From assembly GCF_900637055.1 (NCBI RefSeq), contig NZ_LR134338.1, forward strand, positions 425,001-489,000: 64,000 nt of DNA, read 5' to 3'. This document shows, in pieces, positions 35,489 through 44,354 of this stretch (its first letter is position 1; every line of letters begins with the position of its first letter). This stretch comes from Brevibacillus brevis. GTDB lineage: Bacteria; Bacillota; Bacilli; Brevibacillales; Brevibacillaceae. Made by a program: the position numbers and the translations under genes. The notes beneath the pieces are model-generated. The model did not search any database. It had not been told where the DNA came from and saw only the letters and a list, made by a program, of their open reading frames with translations.

Positions 35489-36381
35489 TAGGCATCCACC
35501 CCGGTAGAGCCGTAGGCCAACTGCCAGAGGCCATAGCCAGCGTTATCCCGCGAATCGACGCCGTAAACATACTGTTTTTTCATAAAGACGTTCTCATCTG
35601 TCGGCTGATCCAGCGCGTCAAAATGAGGTTTTTTACGTTCCTGGAAGATGATCGGCTTCACTGGTTTAGAGGTATCCAGGAGGAACCAAGCGTTCGGATC
35701 GGAAGCCAACCAAGGAGCGACGAGCAGCTCTGCGCTGTTTCTGTTCACGTTGGTTTCGCCGTTTTCGTTGTTCTCAGCTTGCAAGATTTTGAGACCCATT
35801 TCGCGGAGCTGCGGCGGAACAACCAGGACGGTAGGCGTTACGTTCAATGGGTTTCCATGCTCATCTTTCAAGCTCATCATCTGAGCGTAAGCCGAGCTGT
35901 ATGAAGCACTGGTCAGCTTTTTCGTGCCTTTGTTGGACTGAACCGGGCCGTCTCCGTCTTGGTGTTCCTCATCGAAGAAGTATTGCCCGTCATAGCACTT
36001 CTCGGCGAACCCTCTCGCCAGGAGAGTGAAAACCAGCTCGTCCGGGTGATTAGCAGCACTTTGCGCCAAGCCTTCGATCATCGGAGTGTAGACGCCGATC
36101 TGATCGTCCTCGATGTCATCGCGGTCTACCGCGATGGTTGCCTCAAAGCTTTTGTTTTTGATGGTGTAGCCATGCGTCGCAAGATTGTCCAGAACACGGG
36201 AACCGATCCATTCACGCATGCGCGGGAATTTGCCCAGCCATTTGTATTCCTCATCACGGGCCGTGGAAGGCACTAGCGTAGCGATCTTTGTCCACATAGG
36301 CTTGGCGTTTTGCAGAGCCTGATTGAAAATGACTTTAAAGCCTGTGTAAATGCTTCTTAAATTGGTTGCGTTGATAATCAA
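35488..36381 (-). CDS. Major capsid protein (Mu gpT-like)
   Basis: A 297-residue homologue of the Mu major head subunit gpT: 'FNQALQNAKPMWTKIATLVP', 'EYKWLGKFPRMREWIGSRV' and 'NAGYGLWQLAYGS' are typical. It assembles the icosahedral head with the I-like protease/scaffold encoded two genes upstream. Confidence 0.93.
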   Translation of the reverse strand: MIINATNLRSIYTGFKVIFNQALQNAKPMWTKIATLVPSTARDEEYKWLGKFPRMREWIGSRVLDNLATHGYTIKNKSFEATIAVDRDDIEDDQIGVYTPMIEGLAQSAANHPDELVFTLLARGFAEKCYDGQYFFDEEHQDGDGPVQSNKGTKKLTSASYSSAYAQMMSLKDEHGNPLNVTPTVLVVPPQLREMGLKILQAENNENGETNVNRNSAELLVAPWLASDPNAWFLLDTSKPVKPIIFQERKKPHFDALDQPTDENVFMKKQYVYGVDSRDNAGYGLWQLAYGSTGVDA

Positions 36382-36394
36382 TTAGGTCGACCTC

Positions 36395-36796
36395 CTATCG
36401 AATCTCTACCCAAACGCCTTTAGCGTCCAGGGAGATTACCTTTCCTGCGCGAATGTTTGTGCCTGCCGTAGAGACGCGAACCGTTTCGTCATCCTCAATG
36501 AAACAATCTTCCAGCAATTGTGCTGCGGTAACAGGGTTTGCCGTACTGTTTTTGTAGAGGAAGATCCCGCGCCCAACGGCGATGCTGTTTTCTCCAGCCC
36601 CGCTGTATCGGTTGTCAACATGTGCTTCAGCACGTCCGGCGACTTTCAGGCCAGCCGTTGCAGCAGCAGGTACAGCCTCGCCAGCAGCATTGATCGCAAC
36701 CAACCCGCCTTGATAGATCACGGTGTTTGCTGCAATCGGGAGGATCAGCCTGTCGGCTGTTGCCATTTGTTTGGTGTTACGGTCTTGGGTCAACAT
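36395..36796 (-). CDS. Capsid decoration-type protein (Mu gp33 position)
   Basis: A 133-residue small beta-rich, Ala/Val-rich protein between the protease/scaffold and major head genes. 'GRAEAHVDNRYSGAGENSIA' resembles head decoration or cement proteins. It shares a base with the upstream gene, so coupling is likely. Confidence 0.72.
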   Translation of the reverse strand: MLTQDRNTKQMATADRLILPIAANTVIYQGGLVAINAAGEAVPAAATAGLKVAGRAEAHVDNRYSGAGENSIAVGRGIFLYKNSTANPVTAAQLLEDCFIEDDETVRVSTAGTNIRAGKVISLDAKGVWVEIR

Positions 36797-37824
36797 TACT
36801 GATCGCCTCCGTATTTCTTATAAGTTTCAGCATCAATGCCCAGGAGGTTGTTGACGTTGGCCTGGCTGTCATCCAACCCGCCAACACCCGGATTCTTCAG
36901 CGCGTAGGTTGTGCCGCCACTACCCATAGGAACGAGCTGCGGCGCTGTCTCTACGAATTTACGGAATCCTTCCAGGTCAACTTTGGCATAATTTTCCGCC
37001 CAATCCTTCTGCGCCGGAGTAATCTTGCCTTGTGTCAGCGCCAGTTGGATCACTTCCTCGCGATCCCGTTTATCAAGTCGTTCCTGAAGCTCCTTGACAA
37101 CGGAATTATTGTCACTGGATGCCTTCAGGGAGAGAACCGTTGCGCGAATATCTACGTCACTGGCATTTGTTCCCATACCCAATGCCTGGGCGATTGTGGA
37201 CTTGAACGCCTCGTATTGTGCTTCCGGCTTCGCACCCTTGTTTTTTGCCAGCTCTTGAATGGCAGCAAGCACTTCTTCTTCCGTCGCTGTCTCAGGAAGG
37301 CCAAGAGCAGCAGCGAGCTTTTTCAAAAATTCGTTCATTGGTTGTTCTTCCTCCGTTTCTTGATCTTTGAATGAGACGGGAACCATCCCGTCGATAGCAG
37401 GAAAGTTGGTCAATCCGGCATTGATGAAGCCAATGACCTTGCCATCTTCCCTGACATGGATCACAGGGGAGAGGTAACGATATTCGCGGTTGGCAAGGTA
37501 CTCCTTGGCCCGATCCGTCCATTCAACTCGTCCCCATAATCCGGCGTCTCCCTTATCTACCAGCTCCATAATCCATCCAGCAGCAGGCGCTTGTTGACCC
37601 GTTAGGGTTTGGTGTTCGTAATCTATCACCGCATCATTCGCCTTTGCCTGGAAGTCTCTCAGGATCAATCTGATAGACTCTTCATCTACCAAAAACTTGC
37701 CTTTTTTGGTGTTTGTCCATCCGCGAGGGAGCAGTTGGACTTCACTCGGAACCTCATTCAAGGAATGAATTTCCGTGAGGGCAATTTTTCGTAGAGGAAG
37801 TTTTGACCTCTTTGCCACATGCAC
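36796..37824 (-). CDS. Head maturation protease/scaffold (Mu gp32, I protein-like)
   Basis: A 342-residue homologue of the Mu I protein. The N-terminal protease part contains 'ANDAVIDYEHQTLTGQQAPA' and 'YRYLSPVIHVREDGKVIGFI'; the C-terminal part is a helical scaffold. As in Mu, an internal start around the linker could give a separate scaffold (Z), for example MNEFLKKLAAALG at residue ~163, preceded by GGAGGAAGAACAACC. Confidence 0.9.
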   Translation of the reverse strand: MHVAKRSKLPLRKIALTEIHSLNEVPSEVQLLPRGWTNTKKGKFLVDEESIRLILRDFQAKANDAVIDYEHQTLTGQQAPAAGWIMELVDKGDAGLWGRVEWTDRAKEYLANREYRYLSPVIHVREDGKVIGFINAGLTNFPAIDGMVPVSFKDQETEEEQPMNEFLKKLAAALGLPETATEEEVLAAIQELAKNKGAKPEAQYEAFKSTIAQALGMGTNASDVDIRATVLSLKASSDNNSVVKELQERLDKRDREEVIQLALTQGKITPAQKDWAENYAKVDLEGFRKFVETAPQLVPMGSGGTTYALKNPGVGGLDDSQANVNNLLGIDAETYKKYGGDQ

Positions 37825-37831
37825 ACCCCCG

Positions 37832-37868
37832 TTTAAAACCCGTTTAAATTGCTTTAAAAGCGTTTAAT
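37832..37868. repeat. Phased TTTAAA array 4
   Basis: TTTAAA at 37832, 37843 and 37853 and TTTAAT at 37863, spaced 11, 10 and 10 bp, in the 86-bp gap between the gpF-like gene and the protease gene. Confidence 0.65.
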
Positions 37869-37910
37869 AGACTATCGCAGGTATATTTTTACCCTCACCT
37901 CCCTAAACTG

Positions 37911-38600
37911 TTAATTTGGGCCTTCTAGGAGCCTTCTTTCAGCTCGATCTGCTAGAGGCTTTGGTAGACTATCAAAACTCGGTTTCCAAACCGCAGCAGG
38001 CGAGTGATTGAATCCCTCGTCCGGCAGCAGCTTTGGCGCATCCTTTTGGACCGTTAGGCCGTTTCTCTTAACGGATGAAGCCGACCTTGCGCGGACGCTG
38101 CACCGACAGCGAAAGCCATTCGGCGGAAACCAGGAGGCCCAGAACGGATGATTGGCAGGATAGACAAGGCCGTCCATTGCCATGTGAGAAGGCCGGGTTC
38201 GTTTATCTCCCACGGCGTCATATTCCCAGTAGGGAAACTCTTCGAGGATGTCAGGATCGGTGAGCTGCTTCCATCTACCAGCGTTGTAGCTCGATTGAAC
38301 AACCGTTAAAAAAAGAGTCTCAACTTGATAGGGCTTGACCTCATAACCAGCTTTTTCAAAAAGGTCCTTGGTCTTGTCCTGAAACTCTTCAAACGTGTCC
38401 CCATCTGATAGGGCATCCTCGATGGCTTGATAGACTTGGGCGACCATGTGCGCTGAAGTTGCTAGAGCGGAAGAGAAGGCTTTTGCTTTGCTCTCTGCTG
38501 CCAGCGCTTTGTATTCGTCCGGCGACATCGGAACACGCAGCCGCCAGTAGTCTATGGCTTCATCCATCGGTAGCAGCGTGATTTTTTCAAAGTCAGCCAT
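37911..38600 (-). CDS. Mu F-like minor head protein (gp30-like)
   Basis: A 229-residue head morphogenesis protein of the Mu gpF family with the signature 'RTRPSHMAMDGLVYPANHPF' and the Cys-containing 'PPNGFRCRCSVRA'. The ATG at 38600 overlaps the end of the portal gene. It is probably ejected or bound at the portal vertex. It is shorter than Mu gpF, whose C-terminal extension is missing. Confidence 0.88.
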   Translation of the reverse strand: MADFEKITLLPMDEAIDYWRLRVPMSPDEYKALAAESKAKAFSSALATSAHMVAQVYQAIEDALSDGDTFEEFQDKTKDLFEKAGYEVKPYQVETLFLTVVQSSYNAGRWKQLTDPDILEEFPYWEYDAVGDKRTRPSHMAMDGLVYPANHPFWASWFPPNGFRCRCSVRARSASSVKRNGLTVQKDAPKLLPDEGFNHSPAAVWKPSFDSLPKPLADRAERRLLEGPN

Positions 38601-40104
38601 CCTGGTCCACCTCATCCAATACAGCCTTGCGACCAAACAGGGAGGCAGCGAAGATAGATTGCTGAAGCGTCTCCTGAAGAGGATCAAACTCCATCTTTTC
38701 AATCAGCTCTTCAAGCTGCTGCTTGGCTTCTTGGAAACTACTACTTTTTGCAATTACTTGTTTGATGGTTTCTATCATCTGTCCAACGGGATCGCCAGCA
38801 GCTTGTACGGCATCCTGGACAAACCGATCCACATTTGCCTGGGCCGGGTTCGTCCTTGGCGGTTTGATAGAATCCCTTTCGGAGAATGAGAGAGTAGTCA
38901 CTGGGTTTTGCTTTGGCGCTGTCAGAACGGCCTCGCCATCTTTTGGCTGCGGGATTCCAAACTTCTCGTAAACGTGGTTGGCCGGGAGCGCCACGCCCAT
39001 GTCTTGTACCTTCTTGTAAAGATCAGCCGCTGCCAACATGTCCTCTGGCGGTTCATAGTGGAATTTCAGCCAGGGCAGTAAATGGGAATCCCCAAAGTTG
39101 AAGAAGATCAGCGGCTTGAATAGATAACGCCTGAAGGTTTCAGCCAATCCCTTGCAATCTGCTTCCAGCAGGTCTTGACGTACCTCGCCATGCGTTTGAC
39201 CCAAGGCTCGGCTGCCGGATGATCCGACGTCACTTGAAAGGGTTTGCCCCAATACAGCTTGGGCCATTTCGGAGTTGGCAAGAGCAACCATGTCCTTGAA
39301 AGGATCAGCAGACTTTTGCGCCGTCTGGATAAACTCAATCATCGTGTTTTTGGAGATCACGGCTGCTGCATCTGATCCGATAGCTTGAACGGCCCTTTCC
39401 AGAACCGCTCTATCATGATCGGGCGTTCCAGGTTCATACTTCCCGACCCGGATCGGCATTCCAAAGACCTCCAGGAACGTCATCCAGTCCTTAATGGAAT
39501 AGTTTTTGAACATGTACATCCAGGCGCAGGAGCGGATGATCCCAGCTCTGACCATTGATCCGCTTCTTGCCTTGTAGCGATGAATCATGAATTTGTTGGT
39601 CGGAAGCAGCATGCCCGTTGGGTTCTCGTCTGTTATCAGGCGCATGTTGCCTTCCAGGTCGAAGGTAAAGCGCCTTGTGTCCACCCACGGGATTCTTTTG
39701 GGAAGCACCATCCCTTGGTCATAATTCCACTCGATTTCGCAGACGGAGAAGCCTTTGCCAATCGCGTCCAAGAGATCAAGCAGGGTATCTTCCAGCCCTT
39801 CAAACTCCATCGCTTTCTTAACCAGCTCGGCCCGGCGCTTTGCTTCCTCGGATTCGTCGGCAGGCATCACCTCCCAGTTGAGTCCCAGCACGGCGTTTTT
39901 CCTTGTCTGGAGAAGGGAACCAAGCTTCAGGTCTTTTTCTTCCATCTCTGCGAAGGCTTCCATTTGCAGAGCGATGTCGCCCTCATCGGCCTGTCTCAGA
40001 ATCCGGGCCAGTTTCTCAGGAGTAAGGCCGGATGTCGGATAGGAGTAAAAACGATCACGCACCGACACAACGGCTATTCGATTCATTTCAGGTGTTTGTG
40101 CCAT
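38593..40104 (-). CDS. Portal protein (DUF935, Mu gp29-like)
   Basis: A 503-residue DUF935 portal. 'LLDLLDAIGKGFSVCEIEWN' and 'AQAVLGQTLSSDVGSSGSRA' are characteristic. Twelve copies should form the ring through which DNA enters the head. It starts on the stop of the terminase gene (shared base). Confidence 0.93.
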   Translation of the reverse strand: MAQTPEMNRIAVVSVRDRFYSYPTSGLTPEKLARILRQADEGDIALQMEAFAEMEEKDLKLGSLLQTRKNAVLGLNWEVMPADESEEAKRRAELVKKAMEFEGLEDTLLDLLDAIGKGFSVCEIEWNYDQGMVLPKRIPWVDTRRFTFDLEGNMRLITDENPTGMLLPTNKFMIHRYKARSGSMVRAGIIRSCAWMYMFKNYSIKDWMTFLEVFGMPIRVGKYEPGTPDHDRAVLERAVQAIGSDAAAVISKNTMIEFIQTAQKSADPFKDMVALANSEMAQAVLGQTLSSDVGSSGSRALGQTHGEVRQDLLEADCKGLAETFRRYLFKPLIFFNFGDSHLLPWLKFHYEPPEDMLAAADLYKKVQDMGVALPANHVYEKFGIPQPKDGEAVLTAPKQNPVTTLSFSERDSIKPPRTNPAQANVDRFVQDAVQAAGDPVGQMIETIKQVIAKSSSFQEAKQQLEELIEKMEFDPLQETLQQSIFAASLFGRKAVLDEVDQDG

Positions 40105-41747
40105 TAGTACGCTCCTTTCTTCCTAAACCTCGATCTGACCACTGGCGTGTATTCGGCAGGCCCCGTCATCCTGCTTTGGCCCAGGGCCAGTTGCAAGGCG
40201 ATACGGGCTGAGTTGATCGCCATACCAAAGTGGTTGGCGACATTCTTCTTGTAGTGAATGGTCGCGTCCTCACCGCTGCCGGATGTTTCTTTGACCAGCT
40301 TTTTCAGATGCAGCTTGACGGTGTTGATGGTGACTTCTTCCTTCGGATTGCGCGGTTTGGGGAGAAGAGCAAGCGGCGGGTTGGCAGCAAATAGGTCTGT
40401 CGTTTCGTCAAGGGATTCGTCCCGATCTACAGTGACCTTGTTGACGGCCTTTTCGCCTTCGCCTTCTTCACCTTCCTTCAGCTCCGTGCCTTTGAAATAC
40501 TGAATGTACCCCCGACATTTTGTAAGCTGCCGGACGATCTTCTTCGATTCGGTTTTGTACGGCATAGCGTCAATGACCAACGCGCCAGGGTTGAACGCTT
40601 CTTCGATGTGTTTGACCAGCTCGGACAGTTCTTCAACCTCTACCTCAAAGAATGCGATAGGGAGCATTCCTTCTGACCCATAGGGCTGGGCAATCGCAAC
40701 GTGGGCTTTGTCGCCCATGTCGATCCCGACGCCCGTCACAACATCGCTATGATCGTGGAAGTAGTAGTCGGACAGCTCTTCCAGACGTTGCAGGACAGCA
40801 GGCGAGATCGGCTGCATGTTGCCGGAGTCAGGAAGAGCAAGGACGCTTCGCCTGAAGGTCGCCCGTTTCGATGGGCGATCCTTTGCTTTTTCCCATCTTT
40901 CATAGATCAGGGAAAGCTTTGTGTCTGGAATGATGAGCTGCGGTACACGGTAGCCAAGGCGACTGTCCCGGTCTGGATGTTCAGCGACCCAACGAGCGTT
41001 GGTGACGTCTAGCTTATGACCGCATTTTGGACAGACAAGAAAAACGTCTCCATTCTTTTTCACGATGTTGTCAGGGAAGTCACTCTCAAGCGTGGCCTCT
41101 CGTCTGCAACCGTAGCAGGTGACTATCCATTGCCGCTTATCTGAAGCGTCAAATAGTTCGTCGATCCCATCTGATTCAAACAAGGCAACGGAGAAGTATT
41201 TCTGCCAGCCAAGTGATCCAGGCGCGGAAATACGGTCTTGCGCCAGCTCCATATTTTCCGGGTTGATGAGCGCCACTTCGTCAAAGATGATCTCGTCGGC
41301 AGGAATGGAGATTGCCCCCGTTTTACTGACAAGACCACGGATATAAAAGAAGTGGGTCCCGATTTGCTTCAGGCTCTTTTGGTCGGTCCCACGTATGCGG
41401 CTGCTGAGATATTCGCTGCGCTGGACATACGGATCAAACCGGGTTGGGCCGAACATATTTGCCATTGCATCAGTTGGTAGATAGTAGATGATGTTTTTGC
41501 CCAGGACGTCTACCATGTAAAGCGTGTGGGCGATTGCTAGAGTAGAGAAACCCGTCTGAGCGCCTTTCTCTACAGTCATGTGCGGGTGGGTGTGATAATT
41601 GTCCACGATTTCTTTCATGAAGCCTCTGCCGATAGGATCATAGGGCCTGCCATCGTCAAGAGTCAGATGCTTTCGGCAATACTCGATAAACGAGATCGCC
41701 TGATCTTCGCGTTTGGGAACAAGGTCTTTAAGCAGGGACATTGGCAT
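40104..41747 (-). CDS. Terminase large subunit (Mu gp28-like)
   Basis: A ~547-residue packaging motor. The ATPase part has a Walker A-like 'VEKGAQTGFSTLA' and Walker B 'IIFDEVALI'; a zinc ribbon follows (CYGCRRE ... CPKCGH), then an RNase H-like nuclease ('VTGVGIDMGDKAHVAI'). Start is uncertain among three nearby codons; ATG 41747 has GGAG four bases away. It overlaps the small subunit gene by about 20 bases. Confidence 0.9.
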   Translation of the reverse strand: MPMSLLKDLVPKREDQAISFIEYCRKHLTLDDGRPYDPIGRGFMKEIVDNYHTHPHMTVEKGAQTGFSTLAIAHTLYMVDVLGKNIIYYLPTDAMANMFGPTRFDPYVQRSEYLSSRIRGTDQKSLKQIGTHFFYIRGLVSKTGAISIPADEIIFDEVALINPENMELAQDRISAPGSLGWQKYFSVALFESDGIDELFDASDKRQWIVTCYGCRREATLESDFPDNIVKKNGDVFLVCPKCGHKLDVTNARWVAEHPDRDSRLGYRVPQLIIPDTKLSLIYERWEKAKDRPSKRATFRRSVLALPDSGNMQPISPAVLQRLEELSDYYFHDHSDVVTGVGIDMGDKAHVAIAQPYGSEGMLPIAFFEVEVEELSELVKHIEEAFNPGALVIDAMPYKTESKKIVRQLTKCRGYIQYFKGTELKEGEEGEGEKAVNKVTVDRDESLDETTDLFAANPPLALLPKPRNPKEEVTINTVKLHLKKLVKETSGSGEDATIHYKKNVANHFGMAINSARIALQLALGQSRMTGPAEYTPVVRSRFRKKGAY

Positions 41748-42270
41748 TCGACTCCACAATCAGGATGAGCTTGTCCAAAAGGTCTGGATCATTCGTGATG
41801 GTTTCGCGCAGCTCCGCCTTGATCCGGTCCGCAGCTTCCTTCACAGCTTTTTCCGCTGTAAACTTTAGCTTTTCGCGGGCGATGGTGGAGCGCTCAAGCG
41901 TAGCCAGTGCCTTGATTGCGTCAAGCGTTGCTTTCCCTGGCTTCTTCGGACTGTTGACCAGCATCTCCATGAGAATCTGAAAGGCCACCGTCGAGGTAGC
42001 TTCTGCCATATCAGTGTTTGGCCCGTTGCTGCTTTCGATGATTGCCTTTGCTTGGTCTCTTGCAATGCTGATCGCTTCTAGTTTTGCAAGAAATTTCTTA
42101 CCATACCGTTGGAGACTCGCTTCGCTAATGTCATGACCAGCAGAGACAACCATTTCATGAATCTGCTTGTATGTGAGCCTGCCGTTTACAATAGCGTCGT
42201 TGATCGCTTTTTGTAGATTGGCAGGTAGCTTGGTGACTTTGGAATGGCTTCGGTTGCGATCTTCAGCCAT
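41728..42270 (-). CDS. Small terminase-like protein (DUF3486, Mu gp27-like)
   Basis: A 180-residue helical DNA-binding protein starting MAEDRNRSHSKVTKLPANLQ, the DUF3486 signature, with 'RLTYKQIHEMVVSAGHDISE' as helix-turn-helix. It probably recognises phage DNA for packaging together with the large subunit. Confidence 0.9.
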   Translation of the reverse strand: MAEDRNRSHSKVTKLPANLQKAINDAIVNGRLTYKQIHEMVVSAGHDISEASLQRYGKKFLAKLEAISIARDQAKAIIESSNGPNTDMAEATSTVAFQILMEMLVNSPKKPGKATLDAIKALATLERSTIAREKLKFTAEKAVKEAADRIKAELRETITNDPDLLDKLILIVESNANVPA

Positions 42271-42572
42271 TAAAATCTGGCTCCTAAGTTGATCCCGGCA
42301 TCAGGCGGAATGTTGCCTTCCAGCAGGTCTTTACCTTTGGCGGTGAGTCTGACGGTATTTCTTGCAATTGAGCTGCTGCCGATGGTTTCAGTTACGACGA
42401 GCTGCTTTTCAGAAAGATAAGCGAGATGGGCTTTTACTTCTCGCTCAGATGGTGCGTAATTTAACTCCTGAAGGTGCTGGCGGACGAGATCGACGGACAG
42501 TGGATCAGGGTAAGCTCTCTCGGTGATCCGCAATACCCAGCCGCGCATTTCTTTTGCATCGTCATTAAGCAC
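42270..42572 (-). CDS. Winged-helix-like phage protein (Mu gp26 position)
   Basis: A 100-residue protein resembling the VpaChn25_0724 type found just before DUF3486 in Mu-like phages. 'REVKAHLAYLSEKQLVVTET' suggests a winged helix. Role unknown, perhaps packaging. Confidence 0.75.
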   Translation of the reverse strand: MLNDDAKEMRGWVLRITERAYPDPLSVDLVRQHLQELNYAPSEREVKAHLAYLSEKQLVVTETIGSSSIARNTVRLTAKGKDLLEGNIPPDAGINLGARF

Positions 42573-42885
42573 GGTGGTTTCCTCCCATTGCTGAAACTAT
42601 TTTGTGAATCTCGGTGATGTGTTCGCCGATTCTATCAATCTTTTGATCTATCTTGTTGATCTCCCGGAAAAACTCGTCTTTGCGGACATACTCCTTGGAA
42701 ATGTCCTCTTTGGTCTTGACAAACTTTTCTTCCAGGCTCTTGATGTCCGTGGATTGCTTGGTTTGCTCTTCCTTCATTCGGTTGTATGCGTCTCTCGCAA
42801 AAAAACCAATGACGCCAATCAAGATGTAGATGAGAGCAACGGCAATCGAGAGAAACGGAATGAGCAAGTCATACGAAAATTTCAT
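42565..42885 (-). CDS. Membrane-anchored coiled-coil protein (DUF2730-like, Mu gp25 position)
   Basis: A 106-residue protein: an N-terminal membrane helix (residues ~6-28) then a long coiled coil ('DIKSLEEKFVKTKEDISKEY'). ATG at 42885 follows AAAGGAGG. First gene of the late block, right after a terminator. Function unknown. Confidence 0.75.
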   Translation of the reverse strand: MKFSYDLLIPFLSIAVALIYILIGVIGFFARDAYNRMKEEQTKQSTDIKSLEEKFVKTKEDISKEYVRKDEFFREINKIDQKIDRIGEHITEIHKIVSAMGGNHRA

Positions 42886-42905
42886 TCGGAACCTCCTTTC
42901 GGGCA

Positions 42906-42939
42906 AAATAAAAAACCTCAATCCTTGTAGATTGAGGTT
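42906..42939 (-). terminator. Terminator between mor and the late operon
   Basis: A 10-bp perfect stem AACCTCAATC/GATTGAGGTT (42914-42923 with 42930-42939); on the minus strand it is followed by TTTTTTATTTT. It ends the early/middle transcript just after mor, so late genes need their own Mor-dependent start or antitermination. Confidence 0.8.
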
Positions 42940-43003
42940 ATCATTGGTAGATATTCACATTCCAAAAATGCTCTTGAGAAACTTAATTGATAGAAACACT
43001 TGT

Positions 43004-43342
43004 CTATTCCGCAATATCAAAGATATTCATTTGATCCGGGTGGGGAGTATCCGCTAGGATTTCACGGACCCATGATACCGTGATGTTGTACTTTTGTGCA
43101 AGTTCTTTGTAATTGGCCCCGTTGTATTCGGCTTTGATTCGCTTGTCTCGGATGGATCGGAAAATGGTTTCCTCTTTGGGGAGATAGAGCATGTCGCCAC
43201 CAAATTTCTTGATTAGCTTCAGTGTCGCTTCAATCCCGATGATTTCAGCAATTTCAAGAGCCGTAGAGGATAATTCCTTCAGTGTAACTTCCTGCATCCA
43301 GTCATCGAGCCTGATTTCTTCTTTTTCCTGGGCGAGACTCAT
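43004..43342 (-). CDS. mor: Mor/C family transcription activator
   Basis: A 112-residue homologue of the Mu Mor activator. The C-terminal helix-turn-helix is 'NYKELAQKYNITVSWVREIL' (residues ~75-94). Mor activates the middle/late promoter in Mu. The gene ends ~60 bases before a terminator and just upstream of the late block, as expected for the switch to late transcription. No separate C activator gene was found. Confidence 0.9.
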   Translation of the reverse strand: MSLAQEKEEIRLDDWMQEVTLKELSSTALEIAEIIGIEATLKLIKKFGGDMLYLPKEETIFRSIRDKRIKAEYNGANYKELAQKYNITVSWVREILADTPHPDQMNIFDIAE

Positions 43343-43755
43343 TTTCTTTGCACCTCCTGGCGTTTGCTCATCGCTTTTAGCGCCTCAATGATCTTGTTTG
43401 CCTCGGATCGTGTCTGCGCCCAGGGCTTGCCGATCATCTTTTTGGTAAACCCTTGCTGCCTTTCAGTTTCATGCCAGCCCAGCTCCGCAAATAGCTGCCG
43501 GATTTTTTGAGCTTGCCACGGCCCGACAATTGCGTTCGGGTCTTTCGTTTTGCTCCTGCTCTGTTTGGGCTTCGCGCTGCCTTTGTAGCCAAGCTGTTCC
43601 AGCCGTTTCATTACTTTTCGGAAGCCGTCAAGGGAGAGATCACGGCTGCTGGAGACTCCGGCTTCTTGCTGAAGGATTTGCCTGTACACATCGTCATCAA
43701 GGCTCAAGTCCTTTTTTGCAATGTGGAGGACGGCGAGCTGCTTGCGTTCAATCAT
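43339..43755 (-). CDS. gemA: GemA-like regulatory protein (DUF1018, Mu gp16-like)
   Basis: A 138-residue DUF1018 protein, with the typical 'IHIAKKDLSLDDDVYRQIL'-like N-terminus and 'GPWQAQKIRQLFAELGW'. In Mu, GemA changes host gene expression and DNA supercoiling. It overlaps mor by four bases. Confidence 0.88.
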   Translation of the reverse strand: MIERKQLAVLHIAKKDLSLDDDVYRQILQQEAGVSSSRDLSLDGFRKVMKRLEQLGYKGSAKPKQSRSKTKDPNAIVGPWQAQKIRQLFAELGWHETERQQGFTKKMIGKPWAQTRSEANKIIEALKAMSKRQEVQRK

Positions 43756-44207
43756 ACGGAGACACCCTCCAGTCCAGCCGTTACCTTTTCAATTTTTCGC
43801 TCCAAGACGTCAAACGGGTCATGGTCAATCGGATCACCGTTCATGATGTTGTATTCATGCAACCCGTTTTTAATTTGATCGCGCAGCTCATGCAGGTTCA
43901 AAGCTCGTTCGATCAACTGTAAAATCCCCATTTCTTCGTCTGTAATTCGGTGACTTTCCAGTAAATCAGGCTTTGACTCGGCCCTGGCTGAGATTCTACC
44001 CAGGAAGTAGGTAATCATAACCCCAAAGTAGTGTTCAAACTCAAAGGCATTCATTCGGTTTTTTCGCCATCTTTGGTCAATTTCTTGGGCGTATTTCTTC
44101 CGATTGACACGAGGCTTTGGTTCTTTACGGATACCAAGCATTTCCCGCATTTGTGCGGGCGTCATGCGATCCGTTTTCTTCCGTCTCTTTTTCCGTTTGG
44201 TTGTCAT
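43752..44207 (-). CDS. Hypothetical phage protein, 151 residues
   Basis: A basic N-terminus (MTTKRKKRRKKTDRM) is followed by a helical body. The ATG at 44207 has AGGGGGATGAGG in good position. It follows the ribozyme/hairpin region and precedes gemA. Family not recognised. Confidence 0.7.
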   Translation of the reverse strand: MTTKRKKRRKKTDRMTPAQMREMLGIRKEPKPRVNRKKYAQEIDQRWRKNRMNAFEFEHYFGVMITYFLGRISARAESKPDLLESHRITDEEMGILQLIERALNLHELRDQIKNGLHEYNIMNGDPIDHDPFDVLERKIEKVTAGLEGVSV

Positions 44208-44238
44208 CCTCATCCCCCTATGTATGGTTTCACAGATT

Positions 44239-44266
44239 TTTAAACGGAGTTTAAAAGCCTTTTGAA
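44239..44266. repeat. Phased TTTAAA array 5
   Basis: TTTAAA at 44239 and 44250 and TTTGAA at 44261, exactly 11 bp apart, between the 84-nt hairpin and the 151-residue gene. Confidence 0.65.
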
Positions 44267-44269
44267 ATA

Positions 44270-44353
44270 GGGATATACCCTGAAGATGCTAGGGAGCAGG
44301 AGGAAGGGGTAGTAAAGCTCCTGCTCGTATCCAGCACCTTCAGCGTATATCCC
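44270..44353 (-). ncRNA. Long 84-nt hairpin downstream of hammerhead A
   Basis: Nested complementary arms: GGGATATAC/GTATATCCC (9 bp), CTGAAG/CTTCAG (6 bp), TGCT/AGCA (4 bp) and GAGCAGGAG/CTCCTGCTC (9 bp), with short bulges and a ~15-base loop. It begins one base after the pseudoknot strand of the ribozyme. No T-run follows, so it is not a plain terminator. It may protect the new 5'-OH end made by ribozyme cleavage or help folding. Confidence 0.75.
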
Positions 44354-44354
44354 T

